Source: Balneolaceae bacterium
Lineage (GTDB): Bacteria; Bacteroidota; Rhodothermia; Balneolales; Balneolaceae
DNA length: 64,000 nucleotides
Direction of reading: 5' to 3'
Assembly: GCA_017795005.1 (NCBI GenBank)
Contig: CP051242.1
Coordinates: 2,906,119-2,970,118 of the forward strand
Below, one piece after another: positions 19,214-27,779 of this stretch. Under the pieces are notes generated by a model. That model had not been told where the DNA came from, searched no databases, and was given only the letters and a program-made list of their open reading frames with translations. Positions within the stretch are counted from its first letter, which is position 1; every line of letters begins with the position of its first letter. The position numbers and the translations under genes were made by a program.

Positions 19214-19254
19214 ATTTTGTACCTTTAGCCAACTTTTAATCTAAAGTATCATTC

Positions 19255-19743
19255 ATGAGTAAGTCTCCAATTGTTGGCGTGGTAATGGGCAGTGATAGCG
19301 ACTGGCCTACCATGAAACAAGCAGCTGAAATCCTTGAACAATTTGGTATCCCATTTGAAAAGCGGGTTGTCTCGGCTCATCGTACCCCGGACGATATGGC
19401 TGAATATGGCAAAGAAGCTCGTGACAGAGGAATAAAAATTATAATAGCAGGTGCCGGTGGAGCTGCTCATCTTCCGGGTATGCTAGCCAGTCACACAACC
19501 TTACCGGTTATTGGAGTTCCTATTCAAACTTCTGCTCTTGGAGGTGTAGACAGTTTATATTCTATCGTACAAATGCCAAACGGAATTCCGGTTGCGACAG
19601 TAGCCATTGGAAAAGCTCAAAATGCCGGGCTATTAGCTTTAAGAATGCTGGGGATGGGAGACAAAGGCATTGCCATACAATTAAAAGAATATCATGTTGG
19701 AATGGCTGCTGAATCCCGTAAAAAAACGGAGAACCTGAATTGA
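19255..19743 (+). CDS. purE: 5-(carboxyamino)imidazole ribonucleotide mutase
   Basis: Class I PurE converts N5-CAIR to CAIR, the step after PurK. The length of 162 is typical. Signatures are [24 protein letters not shown] with the catalytic His, [15 protein letters not shown], and [23 protein letters not shown] 40 bases upstream of the ATG resembles the -7 element of Bacteroidota promoters. Its last four bases (TTGA) overlap the TTG start of the next gene, so the two are probably translationally coupled. Confidence 0.98.
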   Translation: MSKSPIVGVVMGSDSDWPTMKQAAEILEQFGIPFEKRVVSAHRTPDDMAEYGKEARDRGIKIIIAGAGGAAHLPGMLASHTTLPVIGVPIQTSALGGVDSLYSIVQMPNGIPVATVAIGKAQNAGLLALRMLGMGDKGIAIQLKEYHVGMAAESRKKTENLN

Positions 19744-20267
19744 GCTTAAGACTGTTTAAATTTTTCTATCCGTTAATTTTTTTATTAACCGCTCTACCAG
19801 TTAATCCTTCTTTTGCTCAAGAGAGTGTTCAGGACTCTACATTAAAACCACTTGAATACTTTGAGCATCTTATTGGAGGCGTTTGGGAAGCAGACAGAAC
19901 CCGACAAACCTTTGAATGGGGGATTGGACAAAAATCTGTGGTTTCAAAGTTATACTTCACGAATGCAGATTCTTTAAAACTTGTTGGAGAGATAACCTGG
20001 TTTTGGCATCCGGGAGAAGAAAAGATCAGAGGGTACGGTACTTCCATTGAAATGGCTATGGATTTCTTTGATTATACCACTGTTTTTGAAACTCCCTATA
20101 AAATGGTGAATACTTTTATAGGGTATGGGGGACATATAAACGGACAGCCTCAATTGGAAACATTGGAGTTTATTGAAGAGGATAAATACCGCTGGACTTA
20201 TTTTAACAGAGAGGGAAATGAATTTGCTCCAGCCTACAGTATTACATTCGTCAGAAAAAACGAATAA
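19740..20267 (+). CDS. hypothetical exported protein
   Basis: The 175-residue protein begins at TTG 19740, within the purE stop (TTGA overlap). The TTG is supported because a signal peptide begins at once ([23 protein letters not shown]) and no other start lies upstream of it. The body ([10 protein letters not shown]... [16 protein letters not shown]) resembles lipocalin-like or DUF1579-type small secreted domains, but I do not recognise it with confidence. Coupling to purE suggests co-expression, not a purine role. Confidence 0.75.
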   Translation: MSLRLFKFFYPLIFLLTALPVNPSFAQESVQDSTLKPLEYFEHLIGGVWEADRTRQTFEWGIGQKSVVSKLYFTNADSLKLVGEITWFWHPGEEKIRGYGTSIEMAMDFFDYTTVFETPYKMVNTFIGYGGHINGQPQLETLEFIEEDKYRWTYFNREGNEFAPAYSITFVRKNE

Positions 20268-20287
20268 AAAAGCCTTTTAAGAAATAA

Positions 20288-20318
20288 TTGGCTATACCAT
20301 TTAATTAACGTACTTTTG
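20288..20318 (+). promoter_or_regulatory. Bacteroidota-type promoter of the RRM gene
   Basis: TTG at 20288-20290, a 20-base spacer, then TACTTTTG at 20311-20318, a full match to the TAnnTTTG -7 element. This leaves a leader of roughly 95 bases before the ATG at 20421, including a T-rich stretch just upstream of the start. Confidence 0.6.
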
Positions 20319-20420
20319 GACTGGATTGGTAACGATGAACAGACTAAAGACTCACTTTTTCGACCTATAGCTCTGGGTTCTTATTCTCTCCGATATTTTT
20401 TTTAACCAGATTAATAAGAC

Positions 20421-20720
20421 ATGAACATTTATGTAGGTAACCTTAGCTATGGGGTTAACGACGATAATTTACGAGAAGTTTTTGAGGCTTACGGCGAAGT
20501 AAGTTCTGCAAAAGTAATCACAGACAAATATTCCGGCCGTTCAAAAGGTTTCGGATTTGTTGAAATGGACAATGATGCTGAAGCTAATGCTGCAATCGAG
20601 CAATTAGATGGTGCAGAAATTGATGGCCGTGCAGTTAAAGTTAACGAAGCTCGTCCACGTGAAGAAAGACCGAGAAGAAATAACTTCCGTGGTGGTGGAG
20701 GCGGTGGAAACCGTTATTAA
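20421..20720 (+). CDS. RRM-domain RNA-binding protein with Gly-rich tail
   Basis: The 99-residue protein has one RNA recognition motif: RNP2 IYVGNL (3-8) and RNP1 KGFGFVEM (42-49), then an Arg-rich segment (PREERPRRNN) and a GGGGGG tail. Such small RRM proteins in Bacteroidota and cyanobacteria bind single-stranded RNA and several are cold-induced. The long T-rich leader would fit that, but this is inference. A strong promoter and terminator bracket it, so it is monocistronic. Confidence 0.95.
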   Translation: MNIYVGNLSYGVNDDNLREVFEAYGEVSSAKVITDKYSGRSKGFGFVEMDNDAEANAAIEQLDGAEIDGRAVKVNEARPREERPRRNNFRGGGGGGNRY

Positions 20721-20741
20721 TCCATAAGGATTTTTCATTTT

Positions 20742-20772
20742 AAAGCCTTTCAGATACTGGAAGGCTTTTTTT
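20742..20772 (+). terminator. rho-independent terminator of the RRM gene
   Basis: AAAGCCTT (20742-20749) pairs with AAGGCTTT (20761-20768), followed by continuous T to 20772. Confidence 0.85.
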
Positions 20773-20873
20773 ATACCTCAATTTTCAAGTAACATTTTTA
20801 GAATACATCAGTAAGAGACTTTTGTACCAACTTTATAGTATTAATGATGAATTTAAATATAAGGGCTCAAAAT

Positions 20874-21194
20874 ATGGTAATGACTACAACCAATAACCTA
20901 GAAAGCAGAGAAGTAAAAAAGTATTTAGGGGTAGTAACCGGTGAAGCAATTCTTGGAGCAAATATCTTTAAGGATATTTTTGCTGGTATTCGTGACATAG
21001 TAGGTGGTCGTTCTGCTTCCTATGAAAGAGAACTTCAGGAAGCACGCAGAATTGCTTTTTCAGAACTAGAAGAAAAAGCGAACAGAGTAGGAGCAAATGC
21101 GATTATAGGAATTGATATCGACTATGAAACTATTGGAGCGAATGGAAGCATGTTAATGGTTTCCGTAAGTGGAACAGCTGTTTTTACAGAATAA
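20874..21194 (+). CDS. YbjQ/UPF0145 family protein
   Basis: From the ATG at 20874 the protein has 106 residues, the normal length of the family (a start at 20844 adds ten residues with no match). It has the typical [22 protein letters not shown] opening, a central [19 protein letters not shown] and the end [17 protein letters not shown]. The family is described as a putative heavy-metal-binding, pentamer-forming domain; its cellular role is unknown. Confidence 0.9.
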   Translation: MVMTTTNNLESREVKKYLGVVTGEAILGANIFKDIFAGIRDIVGGRSASYERELQEARRIAFSELEEKANRVGANAIIGIDIDYETIGANGSMLMVSVSGTAVFTE

Positions 21195-21195
21195 A

Positions 21196-21229
21196 TAAAA
21201 ACCCCGCACACCTGGCGATGTGCGGGGTT
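21196..21229 (-). terminator. terminator between convergent genes
   Basis: AACCCCGCACA (21200-21210) and TGTGCGGGGTT (21219-21229) form an 11-bp perfect stem. Read on the minus strand it is followed by TTTTTATTTATT, so it best serves the minus-strand gene at 21234. On the plus strand there is no U-tract. Confidence 0.9.
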
Positions 21230-21233
21230 ACTC

Positions 21234-21800
21234 CTACCCTCTCCTCTGTCTTTGTCCTCTCTCGTTTTCTAATCCCTCTATCATTGTGTCTCTGAATCGG
21301 TACATTAGTTTCCGATGCTCTCTCTCATTTATAATTCGGCCCCTTCTGTTTCCTATCAGTTCAGTATTTTCGAATCTGTTCTTGATTCGTATTTGCTTTT
21401 CCAATTTATTGATCAGAAGTTGCTGCTCATATCTTGACACTTTTCTGCCGTTTTGTTTCGAATAAACACCACCCTTTCGACCTCGGTAGTATTCATTTCC
21501 ACTTCTTTTGGAATATTTATTTCCATAGTAGGAAATTTCATTTAGCTTCTGCCGGGTATCCCATATTTCAGCTTCCATAGTTCGGAGTATTTTAGCCTTA
21601 TTTTTTCTTGCTGACCAACGATCGCCCGTCATTAACGCATAAGAAAATGTATCAGACTGCCGATCAAATTTTTGAATCTCTCTAAGTTCACTTTTATACT
21701 CTCCTGCCGGATAGCTCGTTTTGTGAACACGGTTTCGCTGAGCTTGAGAATTAGCTGATATAAATAGTGTGATGAATGTAATTATTATTAGTCGTTTCAT
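21234..21800 (-). CDS. small basic exported protein, unknown function
   Basis: The 188-residue protein has a signal peptide (LIIITFITLFISANSQAQ). The mature part is rich in Arg, Lys, Tyr and Asn, with coiled-coil-like stretches (QQLLINKLEKQIRIKNRFEN) and ends GQRQRRG. It has no recognisable domain. High basicity could mean binding to nucleic acid, polysaccharide or the cell surface. It is divergent from the ECF sigma gene, 151 bases away. Confidence 0.7.
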   Translation of the reverse strand: MKRLIIITFITLFISANSQAQRNRVHKTSYPAGEYKSELREIQKFDRQSDTFSYALMTGDRWSARKNKAKILRTMEAEIWDTRQKLNEISYYGNKYSKRSGNEYYRGRKGGVYSKQNGRKVSRYEQQLLINKLEKQIRIKNRFENTELIGNRRGRIINEREHRKLMYRFRDTMIEGLENERGQRQRRG

Positions 21801-21951
21801 AGTTCCTCCTTTTTGTGAACTCGTTGACTAATTAACGAAGAAAAGTGCTCTTACTTTCTCACATCTTGATGTTAGCAGGGGGTAAATAAAAAATTCGGGT
21901 TCGTGTAACATTCTTTAGGTATTCTGCATCAAAGGAGTAAAACTGAACATA

Positions 21952-22488
21952 TTGATATCACAAACGGAAGAAATACAGCTCATAAAAAATGCTTTGAAAG
22001 GAAATCAAAACGCATTTAATCAGCTATATAACCATCATGTTGATCAACTATTCCGCTTTTTACATCAATTCAGTAAGAATAGACAAGAAGTACAAGACTG
22101 GACCCAACGTGCATTTATAAAAGCATTTTCCAAGCTTAATTCATTTAAGCTGGAGTCCCGGTTTAAAACCTGGCTTTTTACAATCGGACTTAATGAAATG
22201 CGATCAGACAGAAGGTCCGGACCTGAGTTTATTGAGTTTCCTGAAACCTTCAGTGAATCTGAATTTACTCAACCTGATGCAGAAGAAGCTGAGTTTGATA
22301 ATTGGATTATTGCTAAAGATGCTATTCGAACTCTAACTCCTGATAAAAGGATGATCCTCCTTCTTCATGTTGCTGAGGGTTATAGTCATCAGGAAATTGG
22401 AGAGATACTTTCCATCCAGGAAGGCACCTCCAGAATAATTTTACACCGTGCAAAAAAAGAACTTAGACAAAAGGTTAATCATGGATAA
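21952..22488 (+). CDS. ECF-type RNA polymerase sigma factor
   Basis: The 178-residue protein has sigma region 2 (QLYNHHVDQLFRFLHQF ... VQDWTQRAFIKAFSKL) and region 4 (LTPDKRMILLLHVAEGYSHQEIGEIL ... RAKKEL). The only reasonable start is TTG 21952, with AAGGAG 14 bases upstream. Upstream, GTAAC at 21904-21908 with GTATTC at 21919 could be an ECF-type autoregulated promoter. It overlaps the anti-sigma gene by 8 bases. Confidence 0.92.
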   Translation: MISQTEEIQLIKNALKGNQNAFNQLYNHHVDQLFRFLHQFSKNRQEVQDWTQRAFIKAFSKLNSFKLESRFKTWLFTIGLNEMRSDRRSGPEFIEFPETFSESEFTQPDAEEAEFDNWIIAKDAIRTLTPDKRMILLLHVAEGYSHQEIGEILSIQEGTSRIILHRAKKELRQKVNHG

Positions 22489-22987
22489 TTCATTTTACAA
22501 TCCCTCCGACCATCCCTCGTCTTTTGAAAAGAAGGCCATGTGGAATAATATTTCAAGTTCACTTGAACATAAAAAGGAACCTAAAATTATAAATTTGCAC
22601 TGGCGTAGTTTCTGGATTGGAAATGCAGCAGCTGTTATTGTGGCATTTGCATTAATCGGGGTATTCAGCATGTCAAACGAATTTTGGGATTCATCATCCA
22701 GACAAAATAACTCCGATGAACAAGTCTATGAAACGCTTAACACCGCGACTGATAAGCTTCGGGAACTTCCTCCATTATTAATTGATCAGGCTTCAGAGCC
22801 CAATAAATCTTCACTGGAATCAACTGCTTTAGCTATCGAAGAAATAGATCGGCTGATTGATGAAATAAAAGAAGACATGCTCATTAATGGAGAAACCCCG
22901 GTAAAGAGAAATAACCTGAAACGACTATATGCTACCAAACTGGATTTTTACAAAGAACTTTTACTAAACGAGGACACCCAATCATGA
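22481..22987 (+). CDS. membrane-anchored anti-sigma factor (putative)
   Basis: The start at 22481 gives 168 residues and an 8-base overlap with the sigma gene. Upstream starts only add residues that lie deep inside the sigma frame. The N-terminal 40 residues are cytosolic (EKKAMWNNISSSLEHKKE), one membrane helix follows (about 45-64, WIGNAAAVIVAFALIGVFSM), and the C-terminal part is a periplasmic helical segment. Topology and gene order say anti-sigma; no zinc HxxxCxxC motif is present. Its stop overlaps the next ATG (ATGA). Confidence 0.8.
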   Translation: MDNSFYNPSDHPSSFEKKAMWNNISSSLEHKKEPKIINLHWRSFWIGNAAAVIVAFALIGVFSMSNEFWDSSSRQNNSDEQVYETLNTATDKLRELPPLLIDQASEPNKSSLESTALAIEEIDRLIDEIKEDMLINGETPVKRNNLKRLYATKLDFYKELLLNEDTQS

Positions 22988-24405
22988 AACGTCAATTTAT
23001 TACCCTACTAACAGTTAGTCTCTTTTCACTTAACATCTTTTCGCAAACTGTTCACGATAAAAAACTAGCTTCACTTTCTGAGTTACCCAAATTGTTTAAC
23101 AACTCAAAGAGTAATTCTAAAAAAGGCACCTTCAATCTTAATGGAGTCAGAAACCTATCTATAATGATTGATGCCGGAATGGAGATTACTCTTACCGGTT
23201 CTAACACTGAATCCCTTTCTTATGAATATGAGTTTGATGGAAATGAAGAAGCTTATAATCATTTCTTCGAGAATTTTGATCCTGAACTTAGCAACAATGG
23301 AGGAGAAGCAAGACTGGTTATTGATTTCCCTAAACAATCCCGCAAACGTGTAAATCACAGAATTAAAACTCATTCCATTCAGATGTCTTTACCGGAAGAT
23401 GTAGTAGTAGAGCTGCAAACCCGATATTCGAAAGTAAAGGCTTCTGACTTCATACAAGGAATTTCAATCAGAAACAGAAGCGGACAAGTTAGTATTGAAA
23501 ACTCTAAGCAAGTGGTATCCGTTAATAATGAGTATGGCGATGTAGTATTGATAGGAATAGAAGGCGAAATTATGGTATCCAACCGTTCTGCAAATGTAGA
23601 TGTAAGAGATATTTCCGGAAATGTGAGCATGAGTACAGAATATTCAAAAATGAATATCTCTAAAATTGAAGGAACAGTAGACATATCGAATAGAAGTGGT
23701 ACCTTAAATGCCTTCGACATAACTGGAGATATGCGTTTATCAGGTGCCTATATGAAATATGAACTCACTAATATTCAGGGAGATATTATGATGAGTAATA
23801 AAAGTGGGAATGTCATTTTGGATGGCTCACATTCATTTTCGATGAGTGGAGAATACACCCATGTTGAAGCTTCTAATATCAGCGGAGTAAAGGGAGTTGA
23901 AATTTCAGGTAAATCAGCAACTATTTCCTTGAAAAATATTTTAGAGGATACCTTCATTGATGGACAATACTTGAAAATAAATCTTCAGAAAGTTGGCGGT
24001 CAGGCCCGGATAAACAATAAATCAGCTGAAATCAGGATTGATGATTTAGGAGAAGATTTAACCATTGAGGGAGAATATATGCCGGTTACGGTTAAGAATT
24101 TCAAAGGAGCTAATATCCAGATTGTAAACAGATCGAATGATATTACTGTAGACGCTTTAAACGACCTGAGATATGTAATGATTGAATCTGAGTATGGTGA
24201 TGTAATCCTCAACCTCAAAAAGAAATATTCAGGCTCTGTTGATGTTGAAACGCGATATGGAACTTTTGATTCTTCGCTATCCATTAACTCCCAACAAATA
24301 TCTAAATCTGACAATGAACTGGTTATTTCAGGCGAGGTAGGAAATGGAGACAGCAAAATGATTATTAAAACCCGTAATGCTGATGTAAAAGTAAATCAGA
24401 ATTAA
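22984..24405 (+). CDS. DUF4097-type beta-helical exported repeat protein
   Basis: The 473-residue protein has a signal peptide (TLLTVSLFSLNIFSQ) and many repeats of about 20-25 residues, such as VSIENSKQVVSVNNEYGDV, VDVRDISGNVSMSTEYS and VILDGSHSFSMSGEYTHV. These alternate S-N-R/K-S-G and E-Y turns, giving a right-handed beta-helix look of the DUF4097/adhesin type. The ATGA overlap with the anti-sigma gene implies translational coupling. It is probably the periplasmic or surface output, or the sensor partner, of the sigma system. Confidence 0.85.
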   Translation: MKRQFITLLTVSLFSLNIFSQTVHDKKLASLSELPKLFNNSKSNSKKGTFNLNGVRNLSIMIDAGMEITLTGSNTESLSYEYEFDGNEEAYNHFFENFDPELSNNGGEARLVIDFPKQSRKRVNHRIKTHSIQMSLPEDVVVELQTRYSKVKASDFIQGISIRNRSGQVSIENSKQVVSVNNEYGDVVLIGIEGEIMVSNRSANVDVRDISGNVSMSTEYSKMNISKIEGTVDISNRSGTLNAFDITGDMRLSGAYMKYELTNIQGDIMMSNKSGNVILDGSHSFSMSGEYTHVEASNISGVKGVEISGKSATISLKNILEDTFIDGQYLKINLQKVGGQARINNKSAEIRIDDLGEDLTIEGEYMPVTVKNFKGANIQIVNRSNDITVDALNDLRYVMIESEYGDVILNLKKKYSGSVDVETRYGTFDSSLSINSQQISKSDNELVISGEVGNGDSKMIIKTRNADVKVNQN

Positions 24406-24412
24406 CTTTTAT

Positions 24413-25627
24413 TTATTCATGCCTGATTGCATCAATTGGATCTAGTTGCGATGCTCTCCAGGCCGGATAGGTTCCGAATATAATCCCGATAAGCATAGCA
24501 ATAATCAAAATGACCAGTACCGTACTATAACCAACTGCTGCATGAAAAGTAACTCCTGTAATGGAATTAACAATGGGTACGAAGGTGAATATACCAACAA
24601 TTCCAAGAACCCATCCTGCAATACAACCTACAAAAGAAATAGTCACTGATTCGGCCATAAATTGAAGTACAATATCCTTCTTTTTAGCTCCAGTGGCTTT
24701 TCGTATTCCAATCTCCTTTGTTCTCTCAGTTACTGAAATAAGAAGAACATTCATTACTCCAATACCTCCAACTAATACTGAAATACCTGTAATTGCGCCC
24801 ATTATCAATTTGAAAAGAAGTATGCCCCTTGAAAATTGTTCTACTCTGGCCTTATTTGAAACTAAACTAAACGCTTCATTTCCTGCTGTATAAGTTTCAT
24901 CCAGCCAAACTTTAATCTCTTTTTCCAATTCAGGGATCTCTTCTGCTTGTGTAACTTTTAATGAAAAGCGAGGATAATTATCCGTCATTTCCATAAGTGT
25001 GGTTACCGGCACATAAATTCTTGAATCATCAAACTCTTTCTTACTTAGGATTCCAACTACTTCAAACTCCTGATTTTTTAGTTCAACCGAACTCCCAATC
25101 ATTGTATTGGGAGTTCCTGAAGAAAGATGATCTGCAATCTGATACGTTAATACTGCAATTTCTTTTTTCTCAATTACATCTTCCCGTGATATATATCTAC
25201 CATCGAAAAGCGAATCCAGAGCAAATTCTAATCCAAATTCCAGATTTCCCTGAATGTACACGGCACGTGTTGAGTCCTGATATTGGACCTGACCCGTTTC
25301 GGTAACAACAAATTCAATTAACGCTTTATTCGAATATCTCTCTCTCAGATATTCACTTTGCTCAAATGTGAACTTAGGAGGGTTATCTACACTTACTCTG
25401 ATTCCATCAATTAATTTCGATTGCTGAGTAGAGATATTCAGAATATTCAGGGAAGTTGTGTTTCGGAGTTGTTCTCTGCCAGTTTGTTCAAGTCCGTCAC
25501 CTAAAGCAAGTATTCCTACCATAGCTGCAACACCAATTATAATCCCAAGAGTCGAAAGAAAAGTATGAAGTGGATTTGCTCTTATATTTTGCAGAGCAAT
25601 AACTATAGATTTAAGAAAATAGCCCAT
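24413..25627 (-). CDS. MacB-like ABC transporter permease (FtsX family)
   Basis: The 404-residue protein has an N-terminal helix (about 18-40, NPLHTFLSTLGIIIGVAAMVG), a periplasmic MacB_PCD domain (about 45-270), and three C-terminal helices with the FtsX signature GIGVMNVLLISVTERTKEIGIRK. MacB-type permeases work with an ATPase and a periplasmic adaptor in efflux or lipoprotein traffic. Neither partner is adjacent, so they must be elsewhere. It converges on the DUF4097 gene with only 7 bases between. Confidence 0.9.
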   Translation of the reverse strand: MGYFLKSIVIALQNIRANPLHTFLSTLGIIIGVAAMVGILALGDGLEQTGREQLRNTTSLNILNISTQQSKLIDGIRVSVDNPPKFTFEQSEYLRERYSNKALIEFVVTETGQVQYQDSTRAVYIQGNLEFGLEFALDSLFDGRYISREDVIEKKEIAVLTYQIADHLSSGTPNTMIGSSVELKNQEFEVVGILSKKEFDDSRIYVPVTTLMEMTDNYPRFSLKVTQAEEIPELEKEIKVWLDETYTAGNEAFSLVSNKARVEQFSRGILLFKLIMGAITGISVLVGGIGVMNVLLISVTERTKEIGIRKATGAKKKDIVLQFMAESVTISFVGCIAGWVLGIVGIFTFVPIVNSITGVTFHAAVGYSTVLVILIIAMLIGIIFGTYPAWRASQLDPIDAIRHE

Positions 25628-25684
25628 AATTTATTTTTTGAAAATTCTGGGCAGATTACGAAACCGTAAGAATGGGGTTACAGT

Positions 25685-26128
25685 CTAATTGACAATAATT
25701 TGATGAGTAGCATTATTTTCGGAAACACTGAATTTAGCATCTTCCCAAGAAGCAGGCCCAAACTTTCCCCGGGCATCATTTGAAAAACCATAATCTTCTT
25801 TAGGTATACCAAGAAAGTTAGTATCCAGTTTTCCATTAGTATTCTTATCGTGATATACCGCTATGGCATATTCGCCAAAGGGTAAATCAGGAACCTTCCA
25901 CTCTACTTCAGAATCGCTAACAGGAATAACTACTGCATATACAGGTTCTTTTGTATAAGCATCTTTTGAATCAAACATGGCAATTCTTAACTCCCCTTCT
26001 GCTTTACTGAATCCGTGTACTTTTAGAGTAAATGATGTCACATTATCATTTATATACTCAGGAAGTTCCTGAGCCTTTGTTTCAACTAACAGAAACATCA
26101 CCGATAAAAATATAAAACTGAATTTCAT
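25685..26128 (-). CDS. DUF2141 domain exported protein
   Basis: The 147-residue protein has a signal peptide (FIFLSVMFLLVETKAQ) and a single DUF2141 domain: FTLKVHGFSKAEGELRIAMF, a central LPFGEYAIAVYHDKNTNGKLD and the conserved PKEDYGFSNDARG. The family is periplasmic and small; its function is not known. It lies upstream of the permease on the same strand, with 57 bases between. Confidence 0.9.
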   Translation of the reverse strand: MKFSFIFLSVMFLLVETKAQELPEYINDNVTSFTLKVHGFSKAEGELRIAMFDSKDAYTKEPVYAVVIPVSDSEVEWKVPDLPFGEYAIAVYHDKNTNGKLDTNFLGIPKEDYGFSNDARGKFGPASWEDAKFSVSENNATHQIIVN

Positions 26129-26234
26129 AAGTACTTTTAACTGATAAACCGAAACTCTTACCCTCTATTTGATAAAAAGTTTCTTCAAATTGTCGAAAGA
26201 ACTAACGTTTAGAAGTGTAAAATAATTCTTTTTA

Positions 26235-26573
26235 TTAACCCAGTTTTGCTCCTTTTGTAATTTTCTTTTCCGGAACTGCAAGTACTACATGACCATCATT
26301 ATCATAGAAGCCCGTAACCAAACATTCTGAGATAAACGGCCCGATTTGTTTCGGTGGAAAGTTCACCACCCCAACTATTTGCATCCCCACCAATTCTTCT
26401 TTTTTATAATGATGAGTAATTTGAGCTGAAGATTTTCGTATTCCTATTTCCTCTCCAAAATCGATTTTCAGTTTATAAGCAGGTTTCCTGGCTTCAGGAA
26501 AATCAAATACTTCTAAAATTGTGCCTACCCTTAACTCAACTTGTTCGAATTCATTCCAGCTTATTTCTTTCAT
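26235..26573 (-). CDS. csaA: CsaA-type tRNA-binding domain protein
   Basis: From the ATG at 26573 it has 112 residues and matches the usual CsaA length (about 110). It has VELRVGTILEVFDFPEARKP, IGIRKSSAQITHHY and MQIVGVVNFPPKQIGPFISE, all hallmarks of the EMAP-II-like OB fold. A start at 26624 would put the glnA terminator inside the coding sequence, so I reject it. CsaA is described as a dimeric chaperone or tRNA-binding protein. Confidence 0.93.
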   Translation of the reverse strand: MKEISWNEFEQVELRVGTILEVFDFPEARKPAYKLKIDFGEEIGIRKSSAQITHHYKKEELVGMQIVGVVNFPPKQIGPFISECLVTGFYDNDGHVVLAVPEKKITKGAKLG

Positions 26574-26582
26574 TTTCTTTGA

Positions 26583-26620
26583 ACAATAAAAAACCCCGCC
26601 TTCTTTTGAAAGCGGGGTTT
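26583..26620 (-). terminator. rho-independent terminator of glnA
   Basis: AAACCCCGC (26591-26599) and GCGGGGTTT (26612-26620) form a 9-bp stem. On the minus strand it is followed by TTTTTTATT. It lies 28 bases past the glnA stop and just before the csaA start. Confidence 0.9.
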
Positions 26621-26648
26621 GCAATACTTCGATGAGAAGTAAGAGAAC

Positions 26649-27662
26649 TTACCCTGTTACAGTCTTAACTGTTTTTATAATTCTCGCTGCAACCTTATAT
26701 GGATCTGCATTTGAAGCAGGACGTCTGTCTTCGAGATATCCGCTCCATCCATGAGTTACTGTATACACAGGAATACGAATAGAAGCACCACGGTCAGAAA
26801 CTCCATAAGAGAACTGATCGATAGCAGCTGTTTCGTGAGCACCAGTTAAACGCTCTTCGTTATGGGCACCATAAACAGCTATATGTTCGTCTACCACATC
26901 ACGGAAAGCTTCACACACTTTCTCAATTTTCTCTTGAGAACCAGCAGTTCTGATAAACTCATTTGAGAAGTTTGCATGCATACCGGAACCGTTCCAATCA
27001 GTTTGTCCAAGTGGCTTTGGATGGTATTCAATGTAAACACCATATTTTTCGGAAAGTCTTTCCATCAGGTAACGAGCAACCCAGATTTGGTCACCGGCTG
27101 ATTGTGCACCTTTTGCGAAAATCTGCCATTCCCACTGACCAGCAGCAACTTCTCCGTTTGTTCCTTCAACATTCAAACCTGCTTCAAGACAGATATCTAA
27201 ATGCTCATCTTTAAAAGCTCGACCGTAAGCATTCTGTCCACCAACACCACAGTAGTATGGGCCTTGTGGACCTGGGTATCCGTTAACAGGGAAACCAAGT
27301 GGCAACCTTGTTTCCAAATCCATTAAAAAATATTCCTGCTCAAATCCGAACCAGAAATCATCATCCTGATCGTCAATAGTTGCTCTACCGTTACTCTCAT
27401 GAGGGGTTCCATCAGCATTCAAAACTTCGGTCATTACCAGATATCCATTTTTTACTTCCGGATCTGGATAAATTGCAACCGGCTTAAGTAAGCAATCTGA
27501 GCTACCTCCTTCTGCTTGTTCAGTAGAACTTCCATCAAAAGACCACTCCGGGCAATCCTCTAATTTTCCTGAAAAATCTGAAACAATTTTAGTTTTACTT
27601 CTTAGGCTTTGAGTAGGTTTGTATCCGTCAAGCCAAATGTATTCTAGTTTAGACTTCGGCAT
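26649..27662 (-). CDS. glnA: glutamine synthetase, type II (GSII)
   Basis: The enzyme makes glutamine from glutamate, ammonia and ATP in the cytosol. From the ATG at 27662 (MPKSKLEYIWLDGYKP) it has 337 residues, the short eukaryote-like GSII class. A longer reading from 27737 adds 25 residues with no match and would cover the promoter. Motifs are EDCPEWSFDGSSTEQAEG, DFWFGFEQEYFL, GTNGEVAAGQWEWQI, GSGMHANFSN, HETAAIDQFSYGVSDRGASIRIP and EDRRPASNADPY. An AAGCGCTT palindrome upstream is shared with amt. Confidence 0.97.
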   Translation of the reverse strand: MPKSKLEYIWLDGYKPTQSLRSKTKIVSDFSGKLEDCPEWSFDGSSTEQAEGGSSDCLLKPVAIYPDPEVKNGYLVMTEVLNADGTPHESNGRATIDDQDDDFWFGFEQEYFLMDLETRLPLGFPVNGYPGPQGPYYCGVGGQNAYGRAFKDEHLDICLEAGLNVEGTNGEVAAGQWEWQIFAKGAQSAGDQIWVARYLMERLSEKYGVYIEYHPKPLGQTDWNGSGMHANFSNEFIRTAGSQEKIEKVCEAFRDVVDEHIAVYGAHNEERLTGAHETAAIDQFSYGVSDRGASIRIPVYTVTHGWSGYLEDRRPASNADPYKVAARIIKTVKTVTG

Positions 27663-27705
27663 GTTATTTAGTTTGGTTGTTAGGTTTACTAAAAAAATTT
27701 GAGTG

Positions 27706-27737
27706 ATAATATAAAGCACTTTTTTATTAACACTCAA
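27706..27737 (-). promoter_or_regulatory. predicted glnA promoter
   Basis: On the minus strand, TTG (27737-27735), a 21-base spacer and TATATTAT (27713-27706) approximate the TTG...TAnnTTTG pattern. This puts transcription about 35-40 bases before the ATG at 27662. Confidence 0.4.
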
Positions 27738-27779
27738 TTAAATAAGATTAAAAATTATCCACATTTAAAATTTGTAGGC

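Noticed and set aside
26574-26624. Longer reading of csaA from 26624
   Set aside because: It runs across the glnA terminator stem; the shorter form matches the family length.
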